Assembly (NCBI RefSeq): GCF_042432805.1 | Contig: NZ_JBHLWO010000001.1 | Coordinates: forward strand, 1,612,001 to 1,676,000 | Source of the DNA: Olivibacter oleidegradans | GTDB taxonomy: Bacteria; Bacteroidota; Bacteroidia; Sphingobacteriales; Sphingobacteriaceae | Length of the DNA: 64,000 nt | Direction: 5' to 3' | Shown: piece after piece, positions 35,347-44,937 of the stretch | Position numbering within the stretch: the stretch's first letter is position 1 | Layout of the letters: every line of letters starts with the position of its first letter | Translations under genes and position numbers: made by a program | The notes under the pieces: model-generated | What the model was told of the DNA's origin: nothing | Databases searched by the model: none | What the model saw: the letters and a program-made list of their open reading frames with translations, nothing else

Positions 35347-37032
35347 TTAATATCCCGGATTTTGGGTTAAATTATTGTTTCCGGAAATAGCCTGTGTGGG
35401 TACCGGGAACCGTTTCAGGTGATCAGATTGCGAGGCTTGATGATCCCACCAGTTTTCGGTGGTGAACATATTCCAACGGATCAGATCTGTACGTCTGCGA
35501 CCTTCGCCCAGAAACTCGATACTCCACTCATCTAAAAAGCGGTATTTATCGAAATTATCGACACGTACCGGATTGGGATCCACCCCGTTCTCGAAGTTGC
35601 GCCTCCGTACGGTATTGATGAGTTCGGCAGCACCGGCCAGATCTCCGCTGCGCCATTTGCATTCGGCCAGTATATAATACACTTCGGTCAGTCGCAAAAC
35701 CGGATTATCCGCTCCCCAACGCAAGGTGTTTTCGGCTAAAGTGGGAATGGGCACTTTTACTAATCGAATACCGGTATTCTCCTCGCCCTCCGACATTTTA
35801 GAAGGAAGCTGAGAAATACCGCTGTACTTTTTGCCTGGACCAACCTCGCTGAAACGCCCCACTTGGTCGCGTAGCACCAGTGCTTTATCTTTATACTCCT
35901 GGGTACCGACAATTACACCGCCATCAGGTTTCAGTTGCGGCCCGTTCAGAAACATTCCTTCGTAATTGCCGCTCCCTAAGTAATGGTAGGGTCTTTTGCG
36001 AAGATCAGCTGCATCAAATTTTTCAAATGGTGAACCCAGTTTCCACTCATTTTTATATAAGCTGGAATCGGGGCGCCGGGACGGGCTTAAATGCGTGCCG
36101 TTGTCGGCCCCCATATCCTGATCAAAATATTGTCGGCTGTTATAATGATAGAAATTGCCGTAAAACCAATCGTACTGTAGCTTGTTGAACTCGGAAGGGA
36201 TGGACCAGATGATTTCAGGCGATTCATTGTTTTTAAAGCTGTGTGGGCCATACCAGGTCGGATCGAGCTGGTAAGAGCCGTATTGACCATCGATAATAGC
36301 CTGTGCTAGTTGCTGGGCTTCGGCGTACATAGGTTTACCAATGTAGGCCTCGGCGTTAAAATAGAGTTGGGTTAGCATCATGGCTGCGGCCGCTTGCTTC
36401 AACTCACCTGCTTCCTTCTGTCCGGCTTCCTTCTTGGGCAAAGTCTCCATAGCCGTTTTTAATAATTGTTCAATGTGATTGAAGACCTCCTGATCGGTAT
36501 TGCGCGGTAAACTCTCTCCTTCCAGGTTATTGAAGATAGGCATTCCTCCAAAATAGTCTAGGCCGCGTAAGTAGAAATAGGCAATCAGCGTATTAAGCTG
36601 GTTTACGTGGGATGTCTGATCTTCCGGTGTCAAAGCAAATTTGGTATAGTCCAACTTCTCCAAATCGCTGCGTGCATCCAACGCCAAGGCGATGCCCATC
36701 AATGTACCACGCCAGGTTCCCCAGATCCATCCTTCATCAGGCGTCCACGTGTGGTAATGAAAACGTTCATTCGTACCGCCATTGTACCAGTGGGGTCCTT
36801 TCGTTGTAATGGCAAAATTGTCAGCTGTTTGTTCCTGTAACTGCCAGCGGTCTTCACCCATATACCAGCGGGCGTGGGTAAACGGACGGTTGAGGGCGGC
36901 CAGAATGTCCTTTTCACTCTTGAAAAAGGTTTCAGGAGTGACCTGGCTATAAAATTCCTGATCGAGCTTGGTGCAACTGCCTAGCAGTACCAACAGCGAT
37001 AATAAGGTATATGTGAAAAGCTTGTTCATCAT
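35347..37032 (-). CDS. SusD/RagB family outer membrane lipoprotein
   Basis: 561 residues. Lipobox LGSC near residue 20, followed by TKLDQEFYSQVTPETFFKSEKDILAALN. TPR-type helices lie in the middle (LNTLIAYFYLRGLDYFGGMPIF, about 145-166), and the end HLKRFPVPTQAISGNNNLTQNPGY is typical. It is the partner of the SusC gene 15 bp upstream. A strong terminator closes the unit. Confidence 0.95.
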   Translation of the reverse strand: MMNKLFTYTLLSLLVLLGSCTKLDQEFYSQVTPETFFKSEKDILAALNRPFTHARWYMGEDRWQLQEQTADNFAITTKGPHWYNGGTNERFHYHTWTPDEGWIWGTWRGTLMGIALALDARSDLEKLDYTKFALTPEDQTSHVNQLNTLIAYFYLRGLDYFGGMPIFNNLEGESLPRNTDQEVFNHIEQLLKTAMETLPKKEAGQKEAGELKQAAAAMMLTQLYFNAEAYIGKPMYAEAQQLAQAIIDGQYGSYQLDPTWYGPHSFKNNESPEIIWSIPSEFNKLQYDWFYGNFYHYNSRQYFDQDMGADNGTHLSPSRRPDSSLYKNEWKLGSPFEKFDAADLRKRPYHYLGSGNYEGMFLNGPQLKPDGGVIVGTQEYKDKALVLRDQVGRFSEVGPGKKYSGISQLPSKMSEGEENTGIRLVKVPIPTLAENTLRWGADNPVLRLTEVYYILAECKWRSGDLAGAAELINTVRRRNFENGVDPNPVRVDNFDKYRFLDEWSIEFLGEGRRRTDLIRWNMFTTENWWDHQASQSDHLKRFPVPTQAISGNNNLTQNPGY

Positions 37033-37047
37033 TGCATTTGTTAAAGG

Positions 37048-40000
37048 TTAAAAACTCGCCTGTAAACCGAACATAAAGGTGCGCGTGCGTGGGTACACAT
37101 CGAGCTCCTCAAATCCGGGTGCTAAGCCGTTGATATTGATTTCGGGATCAAGACCGCTGTATTTGGTGAAAACGAAGAGATCTCGTCCGGTTGCATACAC
37201 ACGGATATTTTTAAATGGGCCGATCCATTTTTTATTAAAAGTATAACCCAAACTAATGGCATCTACCTTTAGGAAGTTTCCGTTTTCGAGCCAGTAATCG
37301 CTCAATTGTTTTTCACCTTTTACATTGGCAAGTTCATCATAAGCGCTTTTCAATACATTCCTACCGGTCACATTAGCTATGCCATAGTACATTTTGGTCA
37401 TGTTAAACACATCATAGCCTAACCAACTGCGGAGATAGATGCTGGCGTCCCAATTTTTATAGGATATGGCATGATTCCAAGATAACTGTAATTTCGGGAT
37501 ACCATTGCCGATGAAGCGTTTATCATCGAGTTTTTTATCACTTGCCGGAATGACTTCGTTGTTTTTGTTATATAACAGCCATTGACCATCGTCGGTGAAG
37601 CCTGCAAATTGCCAGATATAGAATTGGCCAATCGCTTCACCGGGATAAAGGCGTACTGCAGTACCCGGAGATCCAGGTGCGGGGAAGTTTTTATCGTCCA
37701 TAAAGGTCTGGCTGCCCCAGAGTGTGCGCAAGTTACTTTTATTATGAGAGGCCACAAGGGAAGTAGTGTAAGTCCAATCGTTCTTGTTTACTACATTGTA
37801 ATTTAATTCAAACTCGAAACCTTGGTTTTCCATGCTGCCCACGTTCATGGTTGTTTTATCATGGATGGCGGGCGGTTGTGATACACTGATTTCATAAATC
37901 AGATTGTCTATAACCCGCTTATAGTAGTCGAACCGACCACTTAATTTATTATTCAGAATGGTGAAATCCATTCCGACATTATATTCTTTTTTGATTTCCC
38001 AACGGATATTCGGGTTTTGGTTGTGTTTAACACCAAAAGTACGGTTCCAGTTTCCGGCGAACGGCCACCAGGTGTCGGCCGAATACATCCGGGTTGATAC
38101 CTCGGCACCGAAACCTTCGTTGCCGGTTTCACCGTAACCAGCGCGGATCTTGATGTCGTCAATAAAAGAAAGCTTACGCATGAAAGGTTCCTCGCTGAGT
38201 CGCCAACCTGCCGATACACCGGGGAAGGTGCCCCAGCGATTTCCGGGAGCGAATTTGGAAGAGCCCTCGTGACGGAGATTGGCTGTGATGATATAACGAT
38301 CTTTGAACGAATAATTAACGCGTCCGAAGAAAGCGGCCAGTTTAACCCATGGGTCCTTCCAAGAGCCTAAACCCGCACGGCCATCAGCCAGCCAGGTACC
38401 TGAACCCATATCGTGTTCTTCCAGCCCATCAACCGGAAAGTTGGAGTTTTCCGCCCAGAACCCCTGTCCGTTGAAGTCCTGATAACTGTAACCGGCTACC
38501 GCGGTGATCTGATGGTTTTCGAAACGCTTGCTATAGTTTACTGTCCACTCGACTATACGGTCTTGCCAACGTTTGTATTCTTGTTTGGCATAGCCATCCA
38601 CATTTTGTTCACGCGAGACACGGTGCTGCGCCGAACGGAAGAAGCTGGGATGTTCGCTGTTGTTTTTGATACCCACCATAGCGGTTGTATAAAGGTCTTC
38701 CGTCAGGTTTACTTTTAAGGTGGCATTGGCCAGTAGGTAGCGATATTGATTTTGTTTTTTACGTAACATCACTTCTGCCAAGGGATTCCAGGTATTATAG
38801 CCTCCGGTTAAGACATTATAGCCAGAGGGATCCGATGGGTCGTATGGTGAGATAGTGGGGTCTAAGCCAATGGCGATATTATAGAGGCTGTTGTTTTCAT
38901 CACGGAAGTTGCCTGGCGCACTGTTCCCGGGGAAATCGGCATCTACTTGATTGTAACTGGCATTGGTGCTCAATTCCGCACGTCCATCGAAGAATTTGAA
39001 ATTGGTATTGACCCTTCCACCAATTTCCCCGCGTTGCGAACCAATTGATATACCTTTGGCGTCGCGTTTGAAAAAGGTGGTGTATACATTGGCGTTTTCG
39101 GAACCACCACTTACATTTACCACTTGGCGGTGACTGAAGGGATTTTTATTTGTGATGACGTCATACCAGTCGGTACGAGCGCCATTGTCTTCTCCAAGGC
39201 CATGGGCAAGGTATTCTTCTGCTGAAAGGACATCGGGTCGTTTACGAACACTTTCAATAAAATACTCCGATGTAAAGTTAACGGTTGCCTTACCGGGTTG
39301 TGGTCGCTTGGTAGTAACCAAAATCACGCCACCGGAGGCTCGTGTACCGTAGATTGCAGCAGCCGATGCATCTCGAAGTACGTTAATGGATTCAATATCT
39401 TCTTTGGCAACGGAATTGATATCGCCCCCGGGAACACCGTCAATAACGACTAAAGGTCCTTGTGAGGCCTTGACCGAATTGACACCACGGAGCTGAATGG
39501 AAACGCTGGCGTTCGGATCAGAGCCATTATTGGAAGCGATGTTTAGACCTGGAACCTTTCCCTGAATGGCCAGTAGTGGCGATACCGTACCGGCAACCAA
39601 ATCACGCTGCTTTAAGTTGGATACTGCGCTGGTAAGCTCACGTTTATCCAACGAGCCATAACCAACCACCACCACTTCTTCCAAGTTGTTTGCATCTTCT
39701 TGTAATTGAATGTTTAGATTTTGCTGATCGGTAACAGCAACTTCTTTGGTAATGTAACCAAGCGATGAAATAACGAGGGTTACCGGTACCTGGGGTAAGG
39801 CGAGCTCAAAGAGCCCATCTTGATTGGTTGATGTACCTCCCTGCATGCCTTTAATTTTAATACTGGCACCGATCAGTGGCATTGTTCCGTTTACATTCGT
39901 GATCTTTCCACGGATCGTCCGCTGCTGAAGCGATGTTTCATAAGCTGACCGAATAACCGGTCGGGCAGCTGCATAAAGGCTTTCCCTAGCCACTGCGCAG

Positions 40001-40050
40001 CTGAGAATGGGAATGCTGCATAGCGCAATCCATTTGCTGTGTTTTGTCAT
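37048..40050 (-). CDS. SusC/RagA TonB-linked outer membrane transporter
   Basis: 1000 residues. The signal region is weak but present (WIALCSIPILSCAVARES). There is no STN domain. A carboxypeptidase-regulatory-like domain (about 45-115, IRGKITNVNGTMPLIGASIKIKG) is followed by the plug from EEVVVVGYGSLDKRELTSA and the barrel ending RTFMFGLQASF. About 380 bp of leader and promoter space, and a terminator beyond it, separate this gene from the propeller/toroid gene upstream, so SusC/SusD form their own unit although probably co-regulated. Confidence 0.95.
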   Translation of the reverse strand: MTKHSKWIALCSIPILSCAVARESLYAAARPVIRSAYETSLQQRTIRGKITNVNGTMPLIGASIKIKGMQGGTSTNQDGLFELALPQVPVTLVISSLGYITKEVAVTDQQNLNIQLQEDANNLEEVVVVGYGSLDKRELTSAVSNLKQRDLVAGTVSPLLAIQGKVPGLNIASNNGSDPNASVSIQLRGVNSVKASQGPLVVIDGVPGGDINSVAKEDIESINVLRDASAAAIYGTRASGGVILVTTKRPQPGKATVNFTSEYFIESVRKRPDVLSAEEYLAHGLGEDNGARTDWYDVITNKNPFSHRQVVNVSGGSENANVYTTFFKRDAKGISIGSQRGEIGGRVNTNFKFFDGRAELSTNASYNQVDADFPGNSAPGNFRDENNSLYNIAIGLDPTISPYDPSDPSGYNVLTGGYNTWNPLAEVMLRKKQNQYRYLLANATLKVNLTEDLYTTAMVGIKNNSEHPSFFRSAQHRVSREQNVDGYAKQEYKRWQDRIVEWTVNYSKRFENHQITAVAGYSYQDFNGQGFWAENSNFPVDGLEEHDMGSGTWLADGRAGLGSWKDPWVKLAAFFGRVNYSFKDRYIITANLRHEGSSKFAPGNRWGTFPGVSAGWRLSEEPFMRKLSFIDDIKIRAGYGETGNEGFGAEVSTRMYSADTWWPFAGNWNRTFGVKHNQNPNIRWEIKKEYNVGMDFTILNNKLSGRFDYYKRVIDNLIYEISVSQPPAIHDKTTMNVGSMENQGFEFELNYNVVNKNDWTYTTSLVASHNKSNLRTLWGSQTFMDDKNFPAPGSPGTAVRLYPGEAIGQFYIWQFAGFTDDGQWLLYNKNNEVIPASDKKLDDKRFIGNGIPKLQLSWNHAISYKNWDASIYLRSWLGYDVFNMTKMYYGIANVTGRNVLKSAYDELANVKGEKQLSDYWLENGNFLKVDAISLGYTFNKKWIGPFKNIRVYATGRDLFVFTKYSGLDPEININGLAPGFEELDVYPRTRTFMFGLQASF

Positions 40051-40641
40051 AAATTTAAGATTTGTTTTGTGTTTATAATGATGTTTAACTAATGGGCACC
40101 AAGTTGTTATTCTTCGTAATATGCAATAGAAAATGCTTGAAATCGGTTAAAGGGTCGGTTACAAATGAGGTAATTCGTCGGTTTTTCATTTCGTTCTAAA
40201 AAGCTTGGTTAGCTAGCTTACATATGTTGATTCGCTACGAATAGTTTCTTTTTGTTCCTAATTCGATTTAGCAAATGTTTTGCAATATTACGAATTATTT
40301 CTTTTTGCCGAGGATAAGGTGTGCCTCTAATCAAATTCCCATATCATTTTTACATTAGCGATCAGTATGAGAAGAGGTTAGGACCTTATGTATATCGATT
40401 GGTTAATGCCTCCGGATCCGCTGCCTTAAAATGAAAAACGCCCAGCTTTTGGGGATGCTTGGACGTTTTTCTATTTTTAATCAACCTAAACCTTACTAAT
40501 AACTAATCAAAGCTTGTGCCAAAAGAAGAATCGCTTTTGTAACAGATTTGTAGCAATCTGCTGTCGGCGATCAGCCATCGGCAGTCAGCTTTGGTTTATG
40601 TTAGTCTACTTGCCAGTAGGCAGGTGTCACTGTCACTGCTA
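40051..40641. other. 591-bp region with terminator, SusC leader and repeat module
   Basis: Nearest the SusC gene (40051-40430) the DNA is AT-rich and should hold its promoter, though no clean -7 box was found. The terminator at 40433-40471 comes next. From about 40555 to 40640 lie repeat words of the type seen elsewhere (CTGTCGGCGATCAGCC, ATCGGCAGTCAGCT, CACTGTCACTGCTACTAC). These run into the last codons of the propeller/toroid gene. Confidence 0.6.
40433..40471 (-). terminator. Terminator after the sialidase and propeller/toroid genes
   Basis: An imperfect hairpin pairs GAAAAACGCCCAGC with GCTTGGACGTTTTTC around a 10-base loop. Read on the minus strand it ends in TTTTTC and T-rich sequence, about 170 bp after the stop at 40642. 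It separates the upstream enzyme genes from the SusC/SusD unit. Confidence 0.65.
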
Positions 40642-42870
40642 CTACTTCACTACTTCCAAATACCGTCCGAGCCAGTACGGGAGTAACCAAATATCACCCG
40701 CACTAAACTCTTCCGTTCCGTTGCTATCTTCATCCAAAATAAAGGTTGTTCGATTATGTCGGTGGACGGGGCGCTCTTTGGGCGAAAGAACGGCATCCGT
40801 GCTTTGATTCATAAAATTCTCCTCCAAGTGCCTGATATCTTTTCGGACACTGTTCGTCACTTGCCAGTTGATCAGATCCAAGGGGAATTCGCGCAAAAAC
40901 CATAGGGATGCATCCCTGTCAAAGTTCTTTTCGCCAACCATAGCAGCGAAGAAATTCCACAGCGCATCTTTTTCCGGTCGTTCGAATTCCCAGTGATCCA
41001 GAATTGCTTTTCGAAAATTATTCTTTAATGTATCATTTAAGGCATAGCGATACAAGCCCCAATAGCCTAAAAAATACATCTCATCGTCGGAGTGATTCCA
41101 CCTTTCAGAAAGCATCTTGCTATAATCATCAGCTTTTTCATCGGCTTGTCCAATACCTTTCATCGGCCGCATCAGGTTTTCATAGTATCCGTGCCTGTCC
41201 ATTAATTCCCACGCCTTATCTCGGTATTTTTCTTTTTTAGTGAAGTAATAGGCTGATTGTAACATGGATATGATGTTGGACGAGTTTAATTTTCGATCGC
41301 CTATGTTTGTCGGAAATTGATTGACATAAGCGGGGTTCCACTTCCCCCACAACGTCGGCTTTCCGTCATGGTCGACAAGATAAAGATCGTTAGCCACAAT
41401 ATGCGACATCAGGGAATCCATCAGTGTAACGGCTTTTTCTTTCACCCAAGGGTCGTTTACCACCTCGGCCAGCACCGAAAAAACAAAAAGATGACCAATT
41501 GCCTCATCACTACTGGTAGTGGATTTCCAGCTCCACCGACCATCAGGCGCATCCAACCAAACCTTGCTATCGGCAAGATCTGTCTTGTGACCGATTCGTT
41601 CGAATGATCGTGATGGAAAGCCTTTTAAAGGATTCACGCTATAAAGGCGCTCCATGGCCAATAAAGATTCGCGGCAATTCAGCAAGGCATCGGAATCTTT
41701 GGTCGTAGCGTAACGGAAGGCCTCCGCTGCCAGATACATAGACGTCCATAAACCGTCATTATCAGAATCGGACAAAATGCCTGTTCGTAAATTTCCTTCC
41801 TTCAAGCCTTTCAGTGTTGCATTCAAACCGTATCGAATATGCCGCTCGCGCACTTGTTTGTCATAATAGGCGGCTTTCTCTTCCAAGCTCATTGCTTTAT
41901 GGTGCAAGCGGGCCAAACCTTTGTTCGTAGCTATTAACACCGTTGATTCCGGCCCTTTGGCAAGCGAATATACCGTGTCGCCGGGCAACCAGCGGCCACT
42001 TTGATAATAATCAAAAGCCCCATTCTCCTGTTGCCTAAAGGCCCCGTGCATCGATCCAAACCAAAGCGTTCCATCGACATACTGAACTGTGTTCACCGGT
42101 TGCGCCGGCAGCCGATCATCCCAGTTGCGTTGCTGTATCATCCTCACTTGTCCATCCGTTGACTTTTCTATACTGAATAGGCTATACCGATCTGATTTGG
42201 CAAGGACCAGTAGTTTTCCGGTTTCATTAAGCGTAAAGCAGCTAAAATCACTCCCCCGATAAACGGTGTGTACCTGCTTGTTTTGTAAACTATAATTATA
42301 TAGGGCCTGATTACTGAGCATCCAAAAAAGCTGATTTCGCGTGTCATAGTGTACGGCTTTAATTTTATCATCTACGCGAGCATTTGCGAGCACTTTTCCA
42401 TCCATCGCATAACATCTGATCTGTTGCCCATCGGTCAGAAAAACGTTTCCCGTTTCGTCCATTTCCAAAAATTTTGCCTTTGGCAAGTGATGTTTAAATA
42501 AACAGGTTCCTGCCCAGGCATTGCTATAAACCAGTTGGTTGGTCAGGTACACAAAATTGTTTTGATATAGGATGATATCTCTAAAAGTTTCCAAGGAGTC
42601 GTAACGATACGTGATGTCGGCCGATAGCCTGCCTGGAAAGAGCAATTTGCCATCAAAAGGTTTTAATAAACGACCTGCCTGCAAAAATTGAATCCGCCCA
42701 TTTCGATCACTCAAAACTTTCGCATTATTCGTTTTTCGATCATGGGTGTAATATTTTATGGCATATTCCTGTTTGAACCGATCCTGGGCAATAGCCGTTC
42801 GCCATCCAAAAGGTTGAAGAGCCAAACATAGAAGCAACACTTGGTAAATCTTCTTTTTATTTAATATCAT
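40642..42870 (-). CDS. Secreted beta-propeller plus alpha/alpha-toroid protein (putative glycosidase)
   Basis: 742 residues with a signal peptide (VLLLCLALQPFGWRTAIAQ). The first half (about 30-335) reads as beta-propeller blades, including two-component-propeller type motifs LWFGSMHGAF and VLIATNKGLARLHH. The second half (about 350-735) is helical and resembles an alpha/alpha toroid as in many lyases and glycosidases (DSDNDGLWTSMYLAAEAFRYAT, DAPDGRWSWKSTTSSDEAIGHLF, HSDDEMYFLGYWGLYRYAL). It overlaps the preceding sialidase-like gene by 14 bp, so they are co-transcribed. No named family was recognised, and an enzyme acting on the same glycan as the sialidase-like protein is inferred. Its last codons (EVVK-stop) are built from repeat DNA. 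Confidence 0.6.
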   Translation of the reverse strand: MILNKKKIYQVLLLCLALQPFGWRTAIAQDRFKQEYAIKYYTHDRKTNNAKVLSDRNGRIQFLQAGRLLKPFDGKLLFPGRLSADITYRYDSLETFRDIILYQNNFVYLTNQLVYSNAWAGTCLFKHHLPKAKFLEMDETGNVFLTDGQQIRCYAMDGKVLANARVDDKIKAVHYDTRNQLFWMLSNQALYNYSLQNKQVHTVYRGSDFSCFTLNETGKLLVLAKSDRYSLFSIEKSTDGQVRMIQQRNWDDRLPAQPVNTVQYVDGTLWFGSMHGAFRQQENGAFDYYQSGRWLPGDTVYSLAKGPESTVLIATNKGLARLHHKAMSLEEKAAYYDKQVRERHIRYGLNATLKGLKEGNLRTGILSDSDNDGLWTSMYLAAEAFRYATTKDSDALLNCRESLLAMERLYSVNPLKGFPSRSFERIGHKTDLADSKVWLDAPDGRWSWKSTTSSDEAIGHLFVFSVLAEVVNDPWVKEKAVTLMDSLMSHIVANDLYLVDHDGKPTLWGKWNPAYVNQFPTNIGDRKLNSSNIISMLQSAYYFTKKEKYRDKAWELMDRHGYYENLMRPMKGIGQADEKADDYSKMLSERWNHSDDEMYFLGYWGLYRYALNDTLKNNFRKAILDHWEFERPEKDALWNFFAAMVGEKNFDRDASLWFLREFPLDLINWQVTNSVRKDIRHLEENFMNQSTDAVLSPKERPVHRHNRTTFILDEDSNGTEEFSAGDIWLLPYWLGRYLEVVK

Positions 42871-44035
42871 CGGGAGAAATTTTTAAATACTTTATTGATT
42901 TTTTATCGCTTGTCACATGGTAAGAATAGCTGAGGTGGATAAAGCCATCGGTCGATTGGACGATTGACGGGTAAGAACAGGAAAGTTTTTTCTTGTCGTC
43001 TGCTTCAAGCGGGGTGCTGAGTTTCCAGGAAGTGCCTTCGTCCTCGGATAAATACAAACTGAGTTGATAGCGTCCATCATCCACATCGTTACCTACCAAT
43101 AGCCACCGCCCATCGAGCAAGCGAATGACCTCCACACTGGCGGTATTGGGAATCTCCGTTTTTCTTGCTACCGTCCATGTTTCACCGCCATCCATCGAGA
43201 TGCTTTGTTGAATTCGTGCGGGTGCATCCCCGCTGTCGCGCATATAAGCTATAATATCGCCCTGTTTCCGTCTTATTAATGCGGGTTGGATGTTTCCCCG
43301 GCCCGCGATAGGTTTACTTGGTCGCCAACTTTTTCCATCGTCTTCGGATATGGCGATGAGAGAGCAGTTAAAGCCATCGGAATATAAAGGCAACAATATT
43401 TTATGGTCGGCCAATAGCAGGGGTTTAATGCGTGTCATCCAACCGAAGCTACGTTTGGCGGGATCTTGTGCATTGGTTACGATCATTTCATCATAACGTG
43501 GTGCGTAGGCTGCCCAGCCATGTTGTTGATCGGACAACATCGATAACTTCTCCTTAAGTTCCTGCACAAAACTGCTATCGGGTTTTAAGAGTATATTGTC
43601 CTGCCAGCCCCAGTTGGGGGCCGCACTACCTTCATATTTATCAGCTACGCGATAACGCAAGATCGACTGCTCCCAACGGTTCGCCTGTACGGCAATCCAC
43701 GCGAGATACAACTGCTTTTTGTGATTCAAGAACAATACAGGATTGCAATCCGGGATACCTTTCGTATCGGCCATTAGAAAAGGCGTGGACCAAGTTTTGC
43801 TTCCTGCGCGCTTTCTGGATCCCATAATGCAAACATCATCGGCCCCTCGTTCTCCACTGCCATAAAACCAGGCAGCCAATACATCTCCGTTCGGTAAAAC
43901 GGCCAAACTACTACCATGGACATGTTTTGCCTGCAAAGGAAAAATCAGGGTCGCTTCCGCCACTTTAGGTTGTGCTCGAAGCGTTATACTGAATAATAAA
44001 AAGATCGCATAAAAAATGAAATGATGTCGCATCAT
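42857..44035 (-). CDS. BNR-repeat sialidase-like protein
   Basis: 392 residues with a signal peptide (FYAIFLLFSITLRAQ). It is a six-bladed propeller of the BNR_2/sialidase type: HGSSLAVLPNGDVLAAWFYGS (about 40-60), then Asp-box-like turns SEDDGKSWRPS, SMDGGETWTVA and SEDEGTSWKLS, and PALIRRKQGDIIAYMRDSGD. The family includes exo-sialidases and other glycan hydrolases or lyases, so sialic acid is not assured as substrate. It is the first gene of the minus-strand unit and diverges from the sigma gene at 44228. Confidence 0.75.
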   Translation of the reverse strand: MMRHHFIFYAIFLLFSITLRAQPKVAEATLIFPLQAKHVHGSSLAVLPNGDVLAAWFYGSGERGADDVCIMGSRKRAGSKTWSTPFLMADTKGIPDCNPVLFLNHKKQLYLAWIAVQANRWEQSILRYRVADKYEGSAAPNWGWQDNILLKPDSSFVQELKEKLSMLSDQQHGWAAYAPRYDEMIVTNAQDPAKRSFGWMTRIKPLLLADHKILLPLYSDGFNCSLIAISEDDGKSWRPSKPIAGRGNIQPALIRRKQGDIIAYMRDSGDAPARIQQSISMDGGETWTVARKTEIPNTASVEVIRLLDGRWLLVGNDVDDGRYQLSLYLSEDEGTSWKLSTPLEADDKKKLSCSYPSIVQSTDGFIHLSYSYHVTSDKKSIKYLKISPDDIK

Positions 44036-44227
44036 ATGCAGGTTTGTCTTAAGTTAGCACCTTCACCAATCGGATGCTCATTATATCATACGTGGCAATA
44101 TTCAAATCGGGCTACTTGAAATCAAAATTTTAGGATTGACGCAGATTGAGGTTTATTAAGCGCAAAATGCGTCACCAAGGAGGAGCTTTCACCGATAATT
44201 TCGTTGAACAATCAAATTAAACAGCTT

Positions 44228-44773
44228 ATGTCAACGGACCTACATGTAACGCTCCTGCAGCAGGTGAAGCAGGGCGACAACAATGCCTTCAATCAATTGT
44301 ACAAAGCCTACAAACTGGATGCTTTTAAATTTGCCATGCATATGCTTCGCGATACGGAAGAAGCAGAAAATATGGTGCATGATCTCTTTACCAAGATCTG
44401 GCATAACAAAAACAGGATAAAGCCCGAACAGAACTTCCGTTCCTTTTTATTTACTTGCCTGCGTAATCTCGTGCTCGACCACATCAAGCGCGAAAAACGA
44501 AATCGCATTGCTTTTCAATCCTATATCAACGAAAGTTGCCAAAAAGAGGACCCCATTGGTGTAAGGGAGCGGCGTTATCGTATGATCCAAACCGCGATGA
44601 ATGCCTTAAGCGATAAACGACGGGAAATTATTTATATGTGTTTTGTAGATGGTAAATCCTATCAGGAAATAGCGGACAGTTATTCCATCTCCAAGAATAC
44701 GGTCAAAAATCAGCTGGTAAAAGCAAAGCAGTTATTACGCGATCAGCTAAAACCTAAAATGCTCATTGCTTAA
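44228..44773 (+). CDS. ECF sigma factor without a linked FecR
   Basis: 181 residues from ATG 44228 (MSTDLHVTLLQQVKQGDNNAFNQLY). An in-frame TTG at 44204 is the less likely start. Region 2 has EAENMVHDLFTKIWHNKNRI and NFRSFLFTCLRNLVLDHIKRE. Region 4 has LSDKRREIIYMCFVDGKSYQEIADSYSISKNTVKNQLVKAK. A SusC gene follows after 164 bp with no anti-sigma gene between, and that SusC has no STN domain, so the classic FecR route seems absent. TAATTTCG at 44196 is one base off the -7 consensus. Confidence 0.92.
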   Translation: MSTDLHVTLLQQVKQGDNNAFNQLYKAYKLDAFKFAMHMLRDTEEAENMVHDLFTKIWHNKNRIKPEQNFRSFLFTCLRNLVLDHIKREKRNRIAFQSYINESCQKEDPIGVRERRYRMIQTAMNALSDKRREIIYMCFVDGKSYQEIADSYSISKNTVKNQLVKAKQLLRDQLKPKMLIA

Positions 44774-44937
44774 CGTTAATATTATATTAACAAAACAACA
44801 ACGTATTGTTAAACAAGTAATTATTTCAAAATTACCATTGTATTTGATAGCCTTTTTTTACTTATCCGTAGTAGTATAATTGATCAGCTAACAAAATCAT
44901 CTGCTGTAAAAAGGGAAAAAATCAAAATAAGGAATTT

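Noticed and set aside
44137..44174. Inverted repeat TGACGCA / TGCGTCA upstream of the orphan sigma gene
   Set aside because: A 7-bp pair separated by 24 bases is weak; it could be an operator, but chance is not excluded.
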